Positions 52,748-64,000 of a stretch of 64,000 nucleotides of DNA are shown here, one piece after another. Within the stretch, counting starts at the first letter, position 1; each line of letters begins with the position of its first letter. Below the pieces are notes generated by a model. The model saw nothing but the letters and a program-made list of their open reading frames with translations. It had not been told where the DNA came from and ran no database searches. Source of the DNA: JAXLXE01 sp046328115 (lineage in GTDB: Bacteria; Chloroflexota; UBA6077; JACCZL01); assembly GCA_046328115.1 (NCBI GenBank), contig JAXLXE010000002.1:310001-374000 (forward strand), in the 5' to 3' direction. Position numbers and translations under genes: made by a program.

Positions 52748-54304
52748 ATGGCCACATCCGTCTCCGCCGAGGAGTTCAAGCCCGCCTGGTGGGAGGGCGG
52801 CGACTGGAACGCCTTCTTTGGCCTCTTCACCAACGTCATCCTCAATGTCCTGGTGCTCAGCGGCCTCGTCCTGGGCGTCGTCCGCCTCCCTCCTGACATC
52901 GTCTTCGGCCGCATCCTGCCCGCGCTCGGCATCGCGCTGCCGCTCGGCAACCTGTACTACGCCTACCTCGCCCGCCAGCTAGCCGCCGCCGAGCGCCGCT
53001 CGGATGTCACGGCGCTACCCTACGGCCCCAGCGTGCCGCACATGTTCATCGTGGTCTTCGCGGTGATGCTTCCCATCTACCTGCAGACCCAGAACGCCGT
53101 CCAGGCCTGGCAGGCCGGGCTGGCGTGGTGCTTCATCATCGGCATCATCATCCTCATCGGCGCCTTCGTCGGCCCCGTCATCCGCAAGCACACGCCCCGC
53201 GCCGCCATGCTCGGCACCCTGGCCGGCATCTCGATCGCGTTTATCTCGCTCCGCCCGGCCTTCCAGAGCTGGGACGCGCCCGTCATCGCCATGGTACCCC
53301 TGGCGCTCGTCCTCATCGGCTGGACCGCCGGCGTGAAACTGCCCGGCAACATCCCGGCCGGCCTGGCCGCGGTGATCGTGGGCACGGCCATCGGTTGGGC
53401 CAGCGGCGCCATGCAGGCGCCCGCCGTGGCCGGCGCCCTGACCCAGTTTGGCGTTCACCCGCCCCTGCCGTCCGGCGACGTCTTCACCGGCTTCGCCGGC
53501 ATCGCGGGGCTGCTGGTGACCGCCATCCCCCTGGGTATCTACAACTTCACCGAGGCCATGAACAACGTCGAGAGCGCGGAGGCCGCCGGCGACAGCTACA
53601 GCCTGCGCAAGGTCCTCATCGCGGACGGCCTGGGCGCGGTCGTCGGCTCCGTGCTCGGCAGCCCATTCCCGCCCGCGGTCTACATCGGCCACCCCGGCTG
53701 GAAGTCGGTGGGCGGACGGATCGGCTACTCGCTCGCCACCGGCGTCAGCGTGGCCGTGGTCTGCTTCCTCGGCCTGGTCGCCCTGCTCCTGGCCGTCATC
53801 CCGCTGGTCGCCATCTTGCCCATCCTGCTCTACATCGGCCTCGTGATCGGCGCCCAGGCGTTCCAGGCCTCGCCGTCCCGCCACGCCCCGGCCATCGTCC
53901 TGGCCCTGCTCCCGAACATCGCCGACTGGGGCAAGACCCAGGTGGACGTGGCGCTCAACACCGCCGGCGCGCAGATGTCCGCCGACCTTCTGACCAAACT
54001 GAGCGGCCCCAGCGCCATCGTCTACCACGGCATGGAGCGTTTCGCAGGCGGCGCCGTGCTGGCCGGCCTCATGTTGGGCGCCATCGCCGCCTTCGTCATC
54101 GACCGCAAGTTCAGAATGGCCGCCATCTACGCCATTGCCGCGGGCGTGCTGACCCTGCTTGGCCTCATCCACGGCGCCGAGGTGGGCTTCATGAAGAACG
54201 TGGACATCGCCATCGGTTACGGCATGATGGCCATCGTCCTCGGCTACCTGGCACTCAACGGCGGCCCGGACACCCAACCACTGGAGGACACGGCGGACGG
54301 ATAA
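52748..54304 (+). CDS. Membrane permease (NCS2/xanthine-uracil permease-like)
   Basis: 518 residues with about 12 membrane spans. AAGGAG precedes the ATG. Features VTALPYGPSVPHMFIVVFAV, a long alternating hydrophobic pattern, LGIYNFTEAMNNVESAEAAG, VVGSVLGSPFPPAVYIGHPG and WKSVGGRIGYSLATG. These match permeases of the nucleobase/ascorbate family and the AzgA-like branch. As the last gene of the operon it likely imports the ureide or purine-derived substrate that the cytosolic enzymes degrade. Exact substrate unknown. Confidence 0.85.
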   Translation: MATSVSAEEFKPAWWEGGDWNAFFGLFTNVILNVLVLSGLVLGVVRLPPDIVFGRILPALGIALPLGNLYYAYLARQLAAAERRSDVTALPYGPSVPHMFIVVFAVMLPIYLQTQNAVQAWQAGLAWCFIIGIIILIGAFVGPVIRKHTPRAAMLGTLAGISIAFISLRPAFQSWDAPVIAMVPLALVLIGWTAGVKLPGNIPAGLAAVIVGTAIGWASGAMQAPAVAGALTQFGVHPPLPSGDVFTGFAGIAGLLVTAIPLGIYNFTEAMNNVESAEAAGDSYSLRKVLIADGLGAVVGSVLGSPFPPAVYIGHPGWKSVGGRIGYSLATGVSVAVVCFLGLVALLLAVIPLVAILPILLYIGLVIGAQAFQASPSRHAPAIVLALLPNIADWGKTQVDVALNTAGAQMSADLLTKLSGPSAIVYHGMERFAGGAVLAGLMLGAIAAFVIDRKFRMAAIYAIAAGVLTLLGLIHGAEVGFMKNVDIAIGYGMMAIVLGYLALNGGPDTQPLEDTADG

Positions 54305-54418
54305 CAGCGCAGTTGCCCTCACCCCCGCCCCGCTCGTGCTTCGCCGAAGCGTCGCGGCCCACGCGCGGCAGGGCGTGAGGGCATCTTCACGCGCCATACC
54401 ACGCCAATACCCCCTGGG

Positions 54419-54439
54419 GGGCACCCCTCGTGGGTGCCC
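54419..54439 (+). terminator. Hairpin downstream of the permease operon
   Basis: GGGCACCC, loop CTCGT, GGGTGCCC: perfect 8-bp stem, about 115 bp after the permease stop, without a T-run. Lies in the 357-bp gap 54305-54661, which otherwise holds only the dispersed repeat and the start region of the next gene. Confidence 0.5.
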
Positions 54440-54453
54440 ACCGCCTCCACCAG

Positions 54454-54511
54454 GCCGCCCCAAACCAGACCGTCATGCTGAGATTGCGAAGCATCTAGCC
54501 CGCCACCCGAC
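54454..54511 (+). repeat. Dispersed 58-bp intergenic repeat, copy 1
   Basis: Stretch including CCGCCCCAA-CCAGA-CGTC, GCTGA, GCGAAG-ATCTAG and GCCACCCGAC; recurs in the same orientation at 58462-58519 with scattered mismatches. Its core resembles the widely seen CATGCTGAGCG-AGCGAAGCATCT type of intergenic repeat in high-GC genomes. The two copies bracket the frameshifted Calx-beta gene. Confidence 0.65.
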
Positions 54512-54661
54512 CGCCGTCGGCGGCTTCCTCGTCGCCCGAGCACCGCGTCCCCATTGGCACCCAGCTTGACAGTTCCCCACCCGCTGCCTATCCTTCGACC
54601 GCTCCGCCCACCCGGGGGCACCAGGCGCGGCGGAGCGCAGCACCGCCCCATTGGAGTGTTG

Positions 54662-57600
54662 ATGCCCAGTCCGGCCGCGCGCTCGTCGTACCTGCTCGGC
54701 GCCCTCCTGGCCGGCCTCCTGCTCGTGCTCCTCGCGCCCGCCGACGGCGCGCAGGCCGCCACGATCCAGGTCACCACCTCAGCAGACGAGAACAACACCA
54801 ATCTGTCCGCCTGCTCGCTCCGCGAGGCGCTCGTGGCGGCGAACACCAACGCCGCGTTCGGCGGCTGCCCGGCCGGCGACCGGACGGTACCGCGACGGAC
54901 CAGATCACCTTCGCGGGGGGGACGGACGGCTCGGCCATCTTCTTGAGCAGCGGACAACTCACCATCTCATCCAATCTCGACATCGTGGGCAACGGCGTGG
55001 CCAACACCATCGTGGACGGCCAGAAAGGCACCGCCTCGGCCACCGGCGTGTTCAACGTGACCACCGGCACCGTCTCCGTCTGGCACCTGGGCTGACGCTC
55101 CGCAACGGCTCGGCCGTCACCGGCGGCGGCATCGCCGTCGCCGTGCCGGCACCACGCTGACCGTTACCAACAGCACCATTAGCGGCAACTCGGCCTCCCC
55201 CACCATCGGTGGCGGTGGCGGCATCTCCGTCACTCAAGGCGGCACGGCCACCGTCACCAACAGCACCCTCAGCGGCAACTCGGTCTCCGGCACCGGCATC
55301 AGCGGCGGTGGCGGCGGCATCTTCGTCAACGGCGGCACGGCCACCGTCACCAACAGCACCCTCAGCGGCAACTCGGCCGCCATCAGCGGAGGCGGCATCC
55401 TCGTCATCGGCAGCGGCACGGCCTCCGTCACCAACAGCACCCTCAGCGGCAACTCGGCCACCACTGGCGGCGGCATCTTCGTCCAGTCTGGCTCGGCAAC
55501 AGTGACGCACAGCACCCTCAGCGGCAACTCGGCCCCGGCGGCGGCGGCGGCGTATTCGGCGTTCTCGGCACCGTCAACCTGCGCGCCACCATCGTCGCCA
55601 GTAGTCCCAGCGGCGGCAACTGCGCCGGCACCATCACCTCCTCGGCAGCAACCTCAGCAGCGACGGGACTTGCACGGCCTTCACCCAGACCGGCGACGCC
55701 AACAACGTCGCCACCCTCAATCTCGGCCCGCTCGCCAACAACGGCGGCCCCACCCAGACCCACGCCCTCCTCTCCGGCAGCACCGCCATCGACGCCGTCC
55801 AGGGCTCCTGCACCAGCAACGGCACCAGCGGCGGTACGACCATCAGCACCGACCAGCGCGGCACCACCCGCCCCATCGACGGCAACGGCGATACCACCGC
55901 CACCTGCGACGTCGGCGCCTTCGAGGCCAGCCCCGGCACCCTCCAGTTCAGCAATCCCACCTACACCATCGGCGAGGTGGCCTCCGCCACCATCACCATC
56001 ACCCGCCGTGGCTCTGACCTTACCGTCGCGCGCCACCGTCTCCCTCGGCGGCGGTAGCTCTACCGCCACCCCCGGCAGCGACTACACCGCCACCCCCCTG
56101 CTCGTCAGCTTCAGTCCGGGCGAGACCAGCAAGAACGTCGCCGTCCCGATCCTCCAGGACCCCCTGGACGAGGATGACGAGACCGTGCTGCTGACGCTGG
56201 GCAGCCCGTTGGCGGCGCGGCCATCGGCGCCCAGAGCACCGCCACGCTCACCATCACCGACGACGATCCCACCCCCGCGCTGTCGGTCGGCAACGTCACG
56301 GTGCCGGAGGGCAACGCCGGCAGTACCAACGGGGTGTTCCAGATCACGCTCAGCGCCGCCAGCGGCCGCACCGTCACGGTGCAGGCCCAGACCGCCAACG
56401 GGATCGGGGTGAGCGGCGCGGTGGCCGGCAGCGACTACACCGCCGTGGCCCAGACGGTGACGTTCACCCCGGCCAGACCGTGCAGACCGTCAGCGTGCCG
56501 GTGCTGGGCGACGTGGTGGACGAGGTGGACGAGACGTTCAGCCTGAACCTGAGCGCGGCCACCAACGCCAGTATCGCGGTGGGGGCCGCACCGGCACGAT
56601 CACCGACGACGACACGTCGTCGATCGCGGTGGACGACGTGTCGGTGGCCGAGGGCAACGCCCGGCAGCACCAACGCCACGTTCACGGTGAGCCTGAGCAC
56701 GCCCAACAGCCGGACGGTGACGGTGCAGGCCCAGACCGCCAACGGCGCGGGTGCGACGGGTGCGGTGGCCGGCAGCGACTACACGGCGGTCAACGTGACG
56801 GTGACGTTCAACGCCGGCGAGACGAGCAAGCCGGTGGTGGTCCCGGTGCTGGGCGACACCGCGGACGAGCCGAACGAGACGTACACGGTCAACCTCTCCG
56901 CGCCCGTGAACGCGGTGATCGGGGATGCCCAGGGGATCGGCACGATCCTGGACGATGACGGGCTGCCGGTGCTGTCGATCGTGGATCGGGCGGGGCCGAG
57001 GGGAACGCCGGCGCGAGCAACCTGGTGTTCACGGTGACGCTGCTGCCGGCCAGCGGCCAGACGGTGACGGTGGTGGCCCAGACGGCCAACGGGGCGGGAG
57101 CGAACGGAGCGGTAGCCGGCCAGGACTACACGGCGGTCGGACCGACGACGCTGACGTTCAACCCCGGGGTGACCAGCCAGACGGTGGCGGTGCCGATCCT
57201 CGGCGACGTGCTGGGTGAGGCGGACGAGACGTTCGTGGTGAACCTCTCCAGCCCGACCAACGCGACGATCGCCACGGCCCAGGCGGTGGGCACGATCCAG
57301 AACGACGACGTGCCGGCGCTGTCGGTGAACGACGTCTCGGTGGTGGAGGAGCGCTGGCAGCACGGCTGCCACGTTCACGGTGAGCCTGAGCCAGCCGAGC
57401 GCGCTGACGGTGACGGTGCAGGTCCAGACGGCCAATGGCACCGCGACGGCGGGGAGCGACTACACGGCCGTCAGCCAGACGGTCACGTTCAACCCCGGCG
57501 AGACCAGCAAGCCCTTCGTGGTGGCGATCCTCGGCGACACGATCGATGAGCCGAACGAGACGTTCACGGTCACGCTGTCGGGGCGGTCAACGCGGTGCTG

Positions 57601-58366
57601 GGGGATCCCCAGGGGAACGGGACGATCGTGGACGACGACGGGGCGCCGGCGCTGTCGATCGACGACGTGACGGTGACGGAGGCGCAGGGATCGGTGAGCG
57701 GAGCGGTGTTCACGGTGACGCTGCTGCCGGCCAGCGGCCAGACCGTGACGGTGACGGCGCAGACGGCCAACGGGCCAGCCCCGAACGGCGCCACGGCCGG
57801 GCAGGACTACACCGCGGTCACCCAGACCATCACCTTCACGCCTGGGGTGACGAGCCAGACGGTGACGGTGCCGATCCTGGCGGACGCGCTGGTGGAGCTG
57901 GACGAGACGTTCACGCTGAACCTGAGCAGTCCGACCAACGCGACGCTGGCCCGCGCGGCGGCCAGGGCACGATCCGCGACTCAACCCCCGCCCCACCGCC
58001 ACCGCCGCCACCCCTACCGCCTCCGGCGCGTCGGCACCACCGCCCGTGCTAGTGACCGACAACCCAGCGGGCGACGACCACAAGGATGATCCGAAGCGGG
58101 AGACGGAGGAGCAGAAGCTCCAGCGGCGCCACACCAACGCGGGCAACCGCGACGACGTGTCGGTCGAAGGCGACGTGGTGGAGGTACACCCCGAAGCGGC
58201 GCCGCCGTACGCGGTGATCGGCAACCGCGACGGCCTGGTGACGGTGGTGCTGCGCTGCGGCAGCCAGTGCCCGACGATCCGGGTGGGCGACTACCTGGAA
58301 GCGGACGGCGAGAAGATCCACGAGCAGCGCTTCGAGGCGACGGAGATCTCCATCACCAGGCGCTGA
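54662..58366 (+). pseudogene. CSLREA/Calx-beta surface-protein gene broken by many frameshifts
   Basis: One long reading from ATG 54662 can be followed only by switching frame. Order: signal peptide (SYLLGALLAGLLLVLLAPA), CSLREA motif ACSLREALVAANTNAAFGGC, four to five beta-helix repeats (TVTNSTLSGNSA), choice-of-anchor part (LGPLANNGGPTQTHALLSGS), six Calx-beta repeats (EGNAGSTN, GSDYTAV, DEPNETF, GTI-DDD), Pro-rich linker and a DUF5666-like end (58046-58366). Breaks lie near 54887, 55090, 55155, 55540, 55640, 56030, 56210, 56475, 56590, 56660, 56995, 57350, 57585 and 57960, plus one near 58010 where the linker changes frame. Nearly all are repaired by adding one G or C in a short G/C run. 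Either decay or uncorrected sequencing error in repetitive DNA. Confidence 0.75.
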
Positions 58367-58461
58367 GCCACCCTCCGCGGGACCGCCGCCTGTGCCGCCA
58401 AACCGCCAGACACCCGCCGTCCCTTACGTCCTTTACGTCCAAAATACCCGCCCCAAGCCAG

Positions 58462-58519
58462 ACCGCCCCAATCCAGATCGTCGCGCTGACGCCGCGAAGT
58501 ATCTAGCGCGCCACCCGAC
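58462..58519 (+). repeat. Dispersed 58-bp intergenic repeat, copy 2
   Basis: Second copy of the repeat at 54454-54511, same strand. It lies in the 393-bp gap 58367-58759 between the Calx-beta gene and the GGCT-like gene; apart from this repeat the gap shows nothing. Confidence 0.65.
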
Positions 58520-58759
58520 AGCTCCGGGGCCGGGCGTGGGCTACCGGGGCGAGGCCCGGCGACCACCGCAGGTCAGGTCACGATCACGCCCGGCTAGCAA
58601 CGTGAGAGGTCCTTCGCTTCGCTCAAGGACGCATGAGTGGCCTCGCGCCTGTCGCCAAGGGTCGCCGGATGGCTGGAAGGCTCCCATCCGCTCATTCGCT
58701 CCAGCGTGCGACGGGTCAATCCGTGTATCGTCCCAGCGAATCCCCCAACAGGTGCGCCA

Positions 58760-59143
58760 ATGCCGGTCACGCTCTTCGTCAACGGCACCCTCATGCGCGG
58801 ACTCAAACTCAACAAGAACCTCGAGGGCGCCGAGTTCCTCGGCGAGTTCCAGACCGCGCCCCGGTACCGCCTCTACTCGATCGACGATGTGCACCCCGGC
58901 ATGTTCGAGGTGGACGAGGGCGGCGTTGCCGTGTGGGGCGAGCTGTACCGTCTGCCCGATGACGTCTGGGCCCGCGTGGAGGCCGGCGAGCCGCCCAACC
59001 TGTACAAGGGACCCATCACGCTCGCCGATGGCCGGGTGTTCGACGGCATCCTCTACCCCCGAGAGCTAGCCGAGGGGCGCTATCGCGATATCTCCGAGTT
59101 CGGCGGCTGGCGCGCCTATCGCGCAGCGGCGGGCGAAGGCTAG
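58760..59143 (+). CDS. Gamma-glutamylcyclotransferase/AIG2-like protein
   Basis: 127 residues from ATG 58760 with AGGTG upstream; the frame is open further up but not family-like. LFVNGTLMRGLKLNKNLEGA, EFLGEFQTAPRYRLYSIDDV, HPGMFEVDEGGVAVWGELYR and DVWARVEAGEPPNLYKGPI follow the GGCT-like fold, particularly the C-terminal domain of allophanate hydrolase (N-G-x-L-x-x-G, GELY, E-P). Possible activity is gamma-glutamylcyclotransferase or N-carboxyacyl-urea turnover. An allophanate link would fit the BiuH-like enzyme 6 kb upstream, but this is weak inference. Confidence 0.8.
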   Translation: MPVTLFVNGTLMRGLKLNKNLEGAEFLGEFQTAPRYRLYSIDDVHPGMFEVDEGGVAVWGELYRLPDDVWARVEAGEPPNLYKGPITLADGRVFDGILYPRELAEGRYRDISEFGGWRAYRAAAGEG

Positions 59144-59150
59144 ACCACCG

Positions 59151-59912
59151 CTAGATCGAGAAGTCCTCGCCCCGCCAGTAGGCCGAGCCAACCACCGGCG
59201 ATCGATGTCCAACCTTGCCGTTGGATTCGCCCACCCGTCGTTCCAGCGTCTCCACCCGCTCCAGCAGCGCACGGATTGTTGTCCCGATGGTGTCCGGAAG
59301 CTGACCGTGCTCCAGGTCCGGCTTCGCGGGGGTGACTCGCTTGCTCCGAACCACCACCTGGCCAGGCACGCCCACCACCACCGAGTTGGGGGGCACCGGC
59401 TTGACCACCACCGCGTTCGCGCCGATCCGGCTGTCCGAGCCGACATCAATAGCGCCGAGAATCTTCGCGCCCGCACCCACGACCACGCGGTCTCCCACGG
59501 TGGGATGACGCTTCCCTCGCTCGGTACTCACGCCTCCCAGCAGCACGCCATGGTACAGCGTGACGTCGGAGCCCACCTCTGCCGTCTCGCCGATCACCAC
59601 GCCCATCCCATGGTCGATAAAGAGACCCGGGCCGATGGTGGCGCCGGGGTGAATCTCGATGCCGGTGATCCCGCGCGCAAGCTGGGACACGGCACGGCCC
59701 AGGAACCGCGCATCGTGCCGCCACAGGAAGTTTGCCAGTCGGTACGCCCACACGGCGTGCAGCCCCGAGTACAGCACCGCCACTTCAACCCGACTGCGCG
59801 CCGCGGGATCGCGCGCGGCAACCGCGTCCACGTCAGTCTTCACCGTCTCAAACGCGCGGCGCCACAGCGACGGCCGCGTCATCGGCCTGGCGAGTCTGAG
59901 CGCACTACCCAT
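59151..59912 (-). CDS. cysE: Serine O-acetyltransferase
   Basis: 253 residues from ATG 59912; an earlier GTG (59939) and later ATG (59882) are possible because none has a clear ribosome site. Helical N-terminal DVDAVAARDPAARSRVEVAV followed by a left-handed beta-helix hexapeptide region: IEIHPGATIGPGLFIDHGMG (catalytic His), ETAEVGSDVTLYHGVLLGG, KRHPTVGDRVVVGAGAKILG and GANAVVVKPVPPNSVVVGVP. Makes O-acetylserine for cysteine synthesis. CysK is not adjacent. Confidence 0.95.
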   Translation of the reverse strand: MGSALRLARPMTRPSLWRRAFETVKTDVDAVAARDPAARSRVEVAVLYSGLHAVWAYRLANFLWRHDARFLGRAVSQLARGITGIEIHPGATIGPGLFIDHGMGVVIGETAEVGSDVTLYHGVLLGGVSTERGKRHPTVGDRVVVGAGAKILGAIDVGSDSRIGANAVVVKPVPPNSVVVGVPGQVVVRSKRVTPAKPDLEHGQLPDTIGTTIRALLERVETLERRVGESNGKVGHRSPVVGSAYWRGEDFSI

Positions 59913-60061
59913 ACCGGCCCCCCGGGCGATCGCTTGCACTGACCATCTCTTGGGCTCCCCAAAATACCGCTACGCGGCAGTCCGGAGATTGTACCGCCGC
60001 GCTCATCTAGCGGGCGGCCGCGTGGCGTACACTCAGCGCACCGCCCCGTGGAGTGCCTGCC

Positions 60062-61204
60062 ATGGCCGCCCTTGTCCGCAGCATGCTCCCGTTCGTCGTC
60101 GCGTTTGTGGTCGCCGCGAGCCTCCCCAAAAACCTCCGTGCCGCGGAGCCTCCGTCCCTGGTCTACCTGGACACGTCCCGCCAGGGAACGACAGATGTCT
60201 GGCTGATCTCCGCCGATGGTGGATCGAGAAGGCTCGCCGCCACGCTCTCCGGAGCCGCGCGTCCACTCGACCTGCGCGACACCGAGCTGCTCGTCGCCAT
60301 GGGCACCGCCGCCGTGCACGTGGACCTGCTCAGCGGCCTGACCACCACGGTGCCCATCGGTGCGCGCGTCGCGAGTGGACTGCTCACTGCTCAGCACCGC
60401 GGCATCTTCACCACCCGCGCGGGATGCGGCCCAGTAGACTCGAAAACCCGGTTCGGGCGCCTGGACTTCGAGGCCGGCACCGCCACCGACGCCGGCACCG
60501 CCGACGCCCCGGGCCTCGAGGCCCTCTGGTATCAGGACGACACCGGCGAGCTCCTGGGCGCCCTGCGCGGCTGCGACCCCGGCGTCAGCACGTTGGTCAC
60601 ACTCAACGTGGCCGCGGGGACGGAATCGGCGCGCATCCCCGTGGCGGGCTGCGGCTGGGTCGCCACCGCGCCAGACGGCCGTCAGGCGCTCATCTCCTTT
60701 GCCTTCTGCGGCGGCGGTGACTTCCCTGAGCTCAATGTGTACAGCCTGCCGGACGGCACCCGTCGCGAAGTCCGCTTCGCCAAAGATGCGCCCAGCCGCC
60801 ATCCGTTTACGTATGCCCCTGACGGCTCAGCCGCTGCCTTCGGTCTCGCCCTGGCGCGGGACAATCCGTCAGGCGCAGCGAAGAGCGGCGGCATCTGGCT
60901 CCTCAACACCAGTGATCTGACCACCCGCCCTCTCTGGCAGGACTCCGGCCAGGAGGCCTGGGCGGTAGACTGGAGCGAAGAAGGCACGTTCATCGTCGCG
61001 GCGTCCGTCGAAGCGCAGAGCCGCTGCGGCTACTTCGTGATCGACGTCGCATCACAGTCCGCCACGCGTGTCGAGGGCCTGACTGGCTGTGGCACGGACG
61101 GGACGCTCGTGGGATTTGCTGACGCCCCGACGACCGGCCACCGCCCGCCCGGGTACGCGCTGGCGAGATCCGCTGGAGGGACCAATGACCCGGCTCAACG
61201 GTAA
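60062..61204 (+). CDS. Secreted hypothetical protein, likely beta-propeller
   Basis: 380 residues from ATG 60062 with GGAG 8 nt upstream. Signal peptide LVRSMLPFVVAFVVAASLPK ending around RAAEPP. The mature part has WD40/PD40-like repeats: LVYLDTSRQGTTDVWLISAD, GWVATAPDGRQALISFAFCG, RHPFTYAPDGSAAAFGLALA and WAVDWSEEGTFIVAASVEAQ. No catalytic residues or family I can name. Its 3' end overlaps the SDR gene by 20 bp, so the two are likely co-transcribed. Confidence 0.8.
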   Translation: MAALVRSMLPFVVAFVVAASLPKNLRAAEPPSLVYLDTSRQGTTDVWLISADGGSRRLAATLSGAARPLDLRDTELLVAMGTAAVHVDLLSGLTTTVPIGARVASGLLTAQHRGIFTTRAGCGPVDSKTRFGRLDFEAGTATDAGTADAPGLEALWYQDDTGELLGALRGCDPGVSTLVTLNVAAGTESARIPVAGCGWVATAPDGRQALISFAFCGGGDFPELNVYSLPDGTRREVRFAKDAPSRHPFTYAPDGSAAAFGLALARDNPSGAAKSGGIWLLNTSDLTTRPLWQDSGQEAWAVDWSEEGTFIVAASVEAQSRCGYFVIDVASQSATRVEGLTGCGTDGTLVGFADAPTTGHRPPGYALARSAGGTNDPAQR

Positions 61205-61973
61205 AGTCGCCATCATCACGGGTGGCGCCGGTGGAATCGGTAAGGCGGCCGGAGCGCTCTTCGCGAGCGAGGGTGCAAACGTCCTGCTGGTCGACCTCGC
61301 AGAAGGCCCGCTCCAGGCCGCGGTATCGGAGATCGGCAGCCAGAGCGCCTCGTACGTGGCGGCCGATACCACTCAGCCCGACCAGGTGGAGCGCTACGTG
61401 CAGACCGCGGTCGAACGCTACGGCGGCGTGGACATCCTGCTCGCGAACGCCGGCATCGAAGGCCTGGTCAGCCCCATCACGGAGTACCCGATTGAGATGT
61501 TCGACCGGGTGATGGCCGTGAACGTACGCGGCGTCTGGCTGGGCATCAAGTACGTGCTCCCGGCGATGCGGGCACGCGGCGGTGGCAGCATCGTCATCAC
61601 GTCCTCCACCGCTGGAATCCGCGGCACGGCCGGAGTCATCCCGTACAACACCAGCAAGCACGCCGTCATCGGCCTCATGCGCTCCGCCGCGATGGAGTGC
61701 GCGCCGCACAACATCCGCGTGAACACCGTGAACCCCGCGCCCATCGAGACCCGCATGATGCGCTCGCTGGAGCAGATGCGAGCCGACGGCAGCCAGGGCG
61801 CACTCACCGTGGCTGACCTGAAAGCCACCTCCGCCGGGCGCATCCCGCTCAAGCGCTACGGCGACCCCGCGGAGGTCGCCCGGCTCATGCTGTTCCTGGC
61901 CAGCGACGAGGCCAGCTTTTGCACCGGGGGCGTGTACATGGTAGACGGTGGGGTGTCTGCCGGAAGTCCATAG
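61185..61973 (+). CDS. Short-chain dehydrogenase/reductase
   Basis: 262 residues from ATG 61185 with GGAGGG upstream. Classical SDR: VAIITGGAGGIGKAAGALFA (NAD(P) loop), LLVDLAEGPL (acidic residue after the second strand, favouring NAD), ILLANAGIEGLVSPI, IVITSSTAGIRG (Ser) and VIPYNTSKHAVIGLMRSAAM (Tyr-x3-Lys), ending in FLASDEASFCTGGVYMVDGG. Oxidises or reduces an alcohol/ketone; substrate unknown. Confidence 0.94.
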   Translation: MTRLNGKVAIITGGAGGIGKAAGALFASEGANVLLVDLAEGPLQAAVSEIGSQSASYVAADTTQPDQVERYVQTAVERYGGVDILLANAGIEGLVSPITEYPIEMFDRVMAVNVRGVWLGIKYVLPAMRARGGGSIVITSSTAGIRGTAGVIPYNTSKHAVIGLMRSAAMECAPHNIRVNTVNPAPIETRMMRSLEQMRADGSQGALTVADLKATSAGRIPLKRYGDPAEVARLMLFLASDEASFCTGGVYMVDGGVSAGSP

Positions 61974-62068
61974 ACACACCTGGCCGCACGGGCCACGCAA
62001 GTGGCTAGACTACCGGGCCCAGCCCAATGCGGTAGCTGCATCCAGACTGCCCGCACCACGGAGTCGCG

Positions 62069-64000
<1,932 letters not shown>

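Noticed and set aside
53015..54463. 482-residue open frame on the minus strand opposite the permease
   Set aside because: Low-complexity Gly/Asp/His/Glu composition typical of an antisense frame in GC-rich DNA; the plus-strand permease has clear membrane spans and a ribosome site.

Overview
The window is GC-rich (roughly two-thirds G+C by eye), densely coded on both strands and has no rRNA, tRNA, phage or transposase that I can see. The gene content is formylglycine-type sulfatase, two Uma2 nucleases, DUF1800/DUF1501, class III CoA-transferase, FdrA-type carbamoyl transfer, NHL/beta-propeller proteins and CSLREA/Calx-beta surface proteins. This looks like a free-living Chloroflexota-type or similar high-GC environmental bacterium. 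That taxonomic reading is inference from gene content, not from a marker gene.

The most notable region is 2.2-9.4 kb, which I read as a split-borosin RiPP cluster. It holds two stand-alone alpha-N-methyltransferases of the tetrapyrrole-methylase fold that resemble the catalytic domain of fungal OphMA (2221-3078 and 8233-9126). A 78-residue precursor (7979-8215) has a clasp-like leader and ends in a short hydrophobic core, TPWTIVLGTR, that parallels the omphalotin core. Also present are an aromatic-ring FAD hydroxylase of the salicylyl-CoA hydroxylase/VioD type, a GT1 glycosyltransferase, an M50 membrane peptidase fused to a PqqD-like N-terminus and two cyclic-nucleotide-binding domains, and a small Cys-rich protein. 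Working model: N-methylation of the core backbone, hydroxylation of its single Trp, glycosylation, then proteolytic release or export.

9.4-19.2 kb may extend the cluster or be a neighbouring glycan/sulfate region: a beta-propeller protein, two paralogous GT4 glycosyltransferases around a sulfotransferase, a PhyH dioxygenase, an FMN hydroxy-acid dehydrogenase, a Uma2 protein and the ATP sulfurylase pair CysD/CysN.

19.2-30.1 kb: a G1 glutamic peptidase overlapping a PAP2/haloperoxidase-like protein, a class III cyclase with TPRs, and a GntR/FCD regulator divergent from a tight run of DUF1800, DUF1501, NHL, CoA-transferase and HMG-CoA-lyase-like genes. That run ends at a strong bidirectional terminator. 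30.1-47.9 kb is mostly metabolic genes (peptide-type solute-binding lipoprotein, alpha/beta hydrolase, GH99-like hydrolase, MetE-like methyltransferase, PEP carboxylase, serine hydrolase, enolase-superfamily dehydratase, ACMSD-like amidohydrolase) plus a long CSLREA beta-helix protein.

48.1-54.3 kb is a compact nitrogen-catabolism operon: FdrA, DUF1116, carbamate kinase, biuret-hydrolase-like amidase and permease. 54.7-58.4 kb is one CSLREA/Calx-beta surface-protein gene broken by about fourteen single-base frameshifts and bracketed by a dispersed 58-bp repeat. The window ends with a GGCT-like protein, CysE, a secreted propeller-like protein, an SDR and a UvrA-family ATPase cut by the window edge; the sulfatase at the start is also cut.
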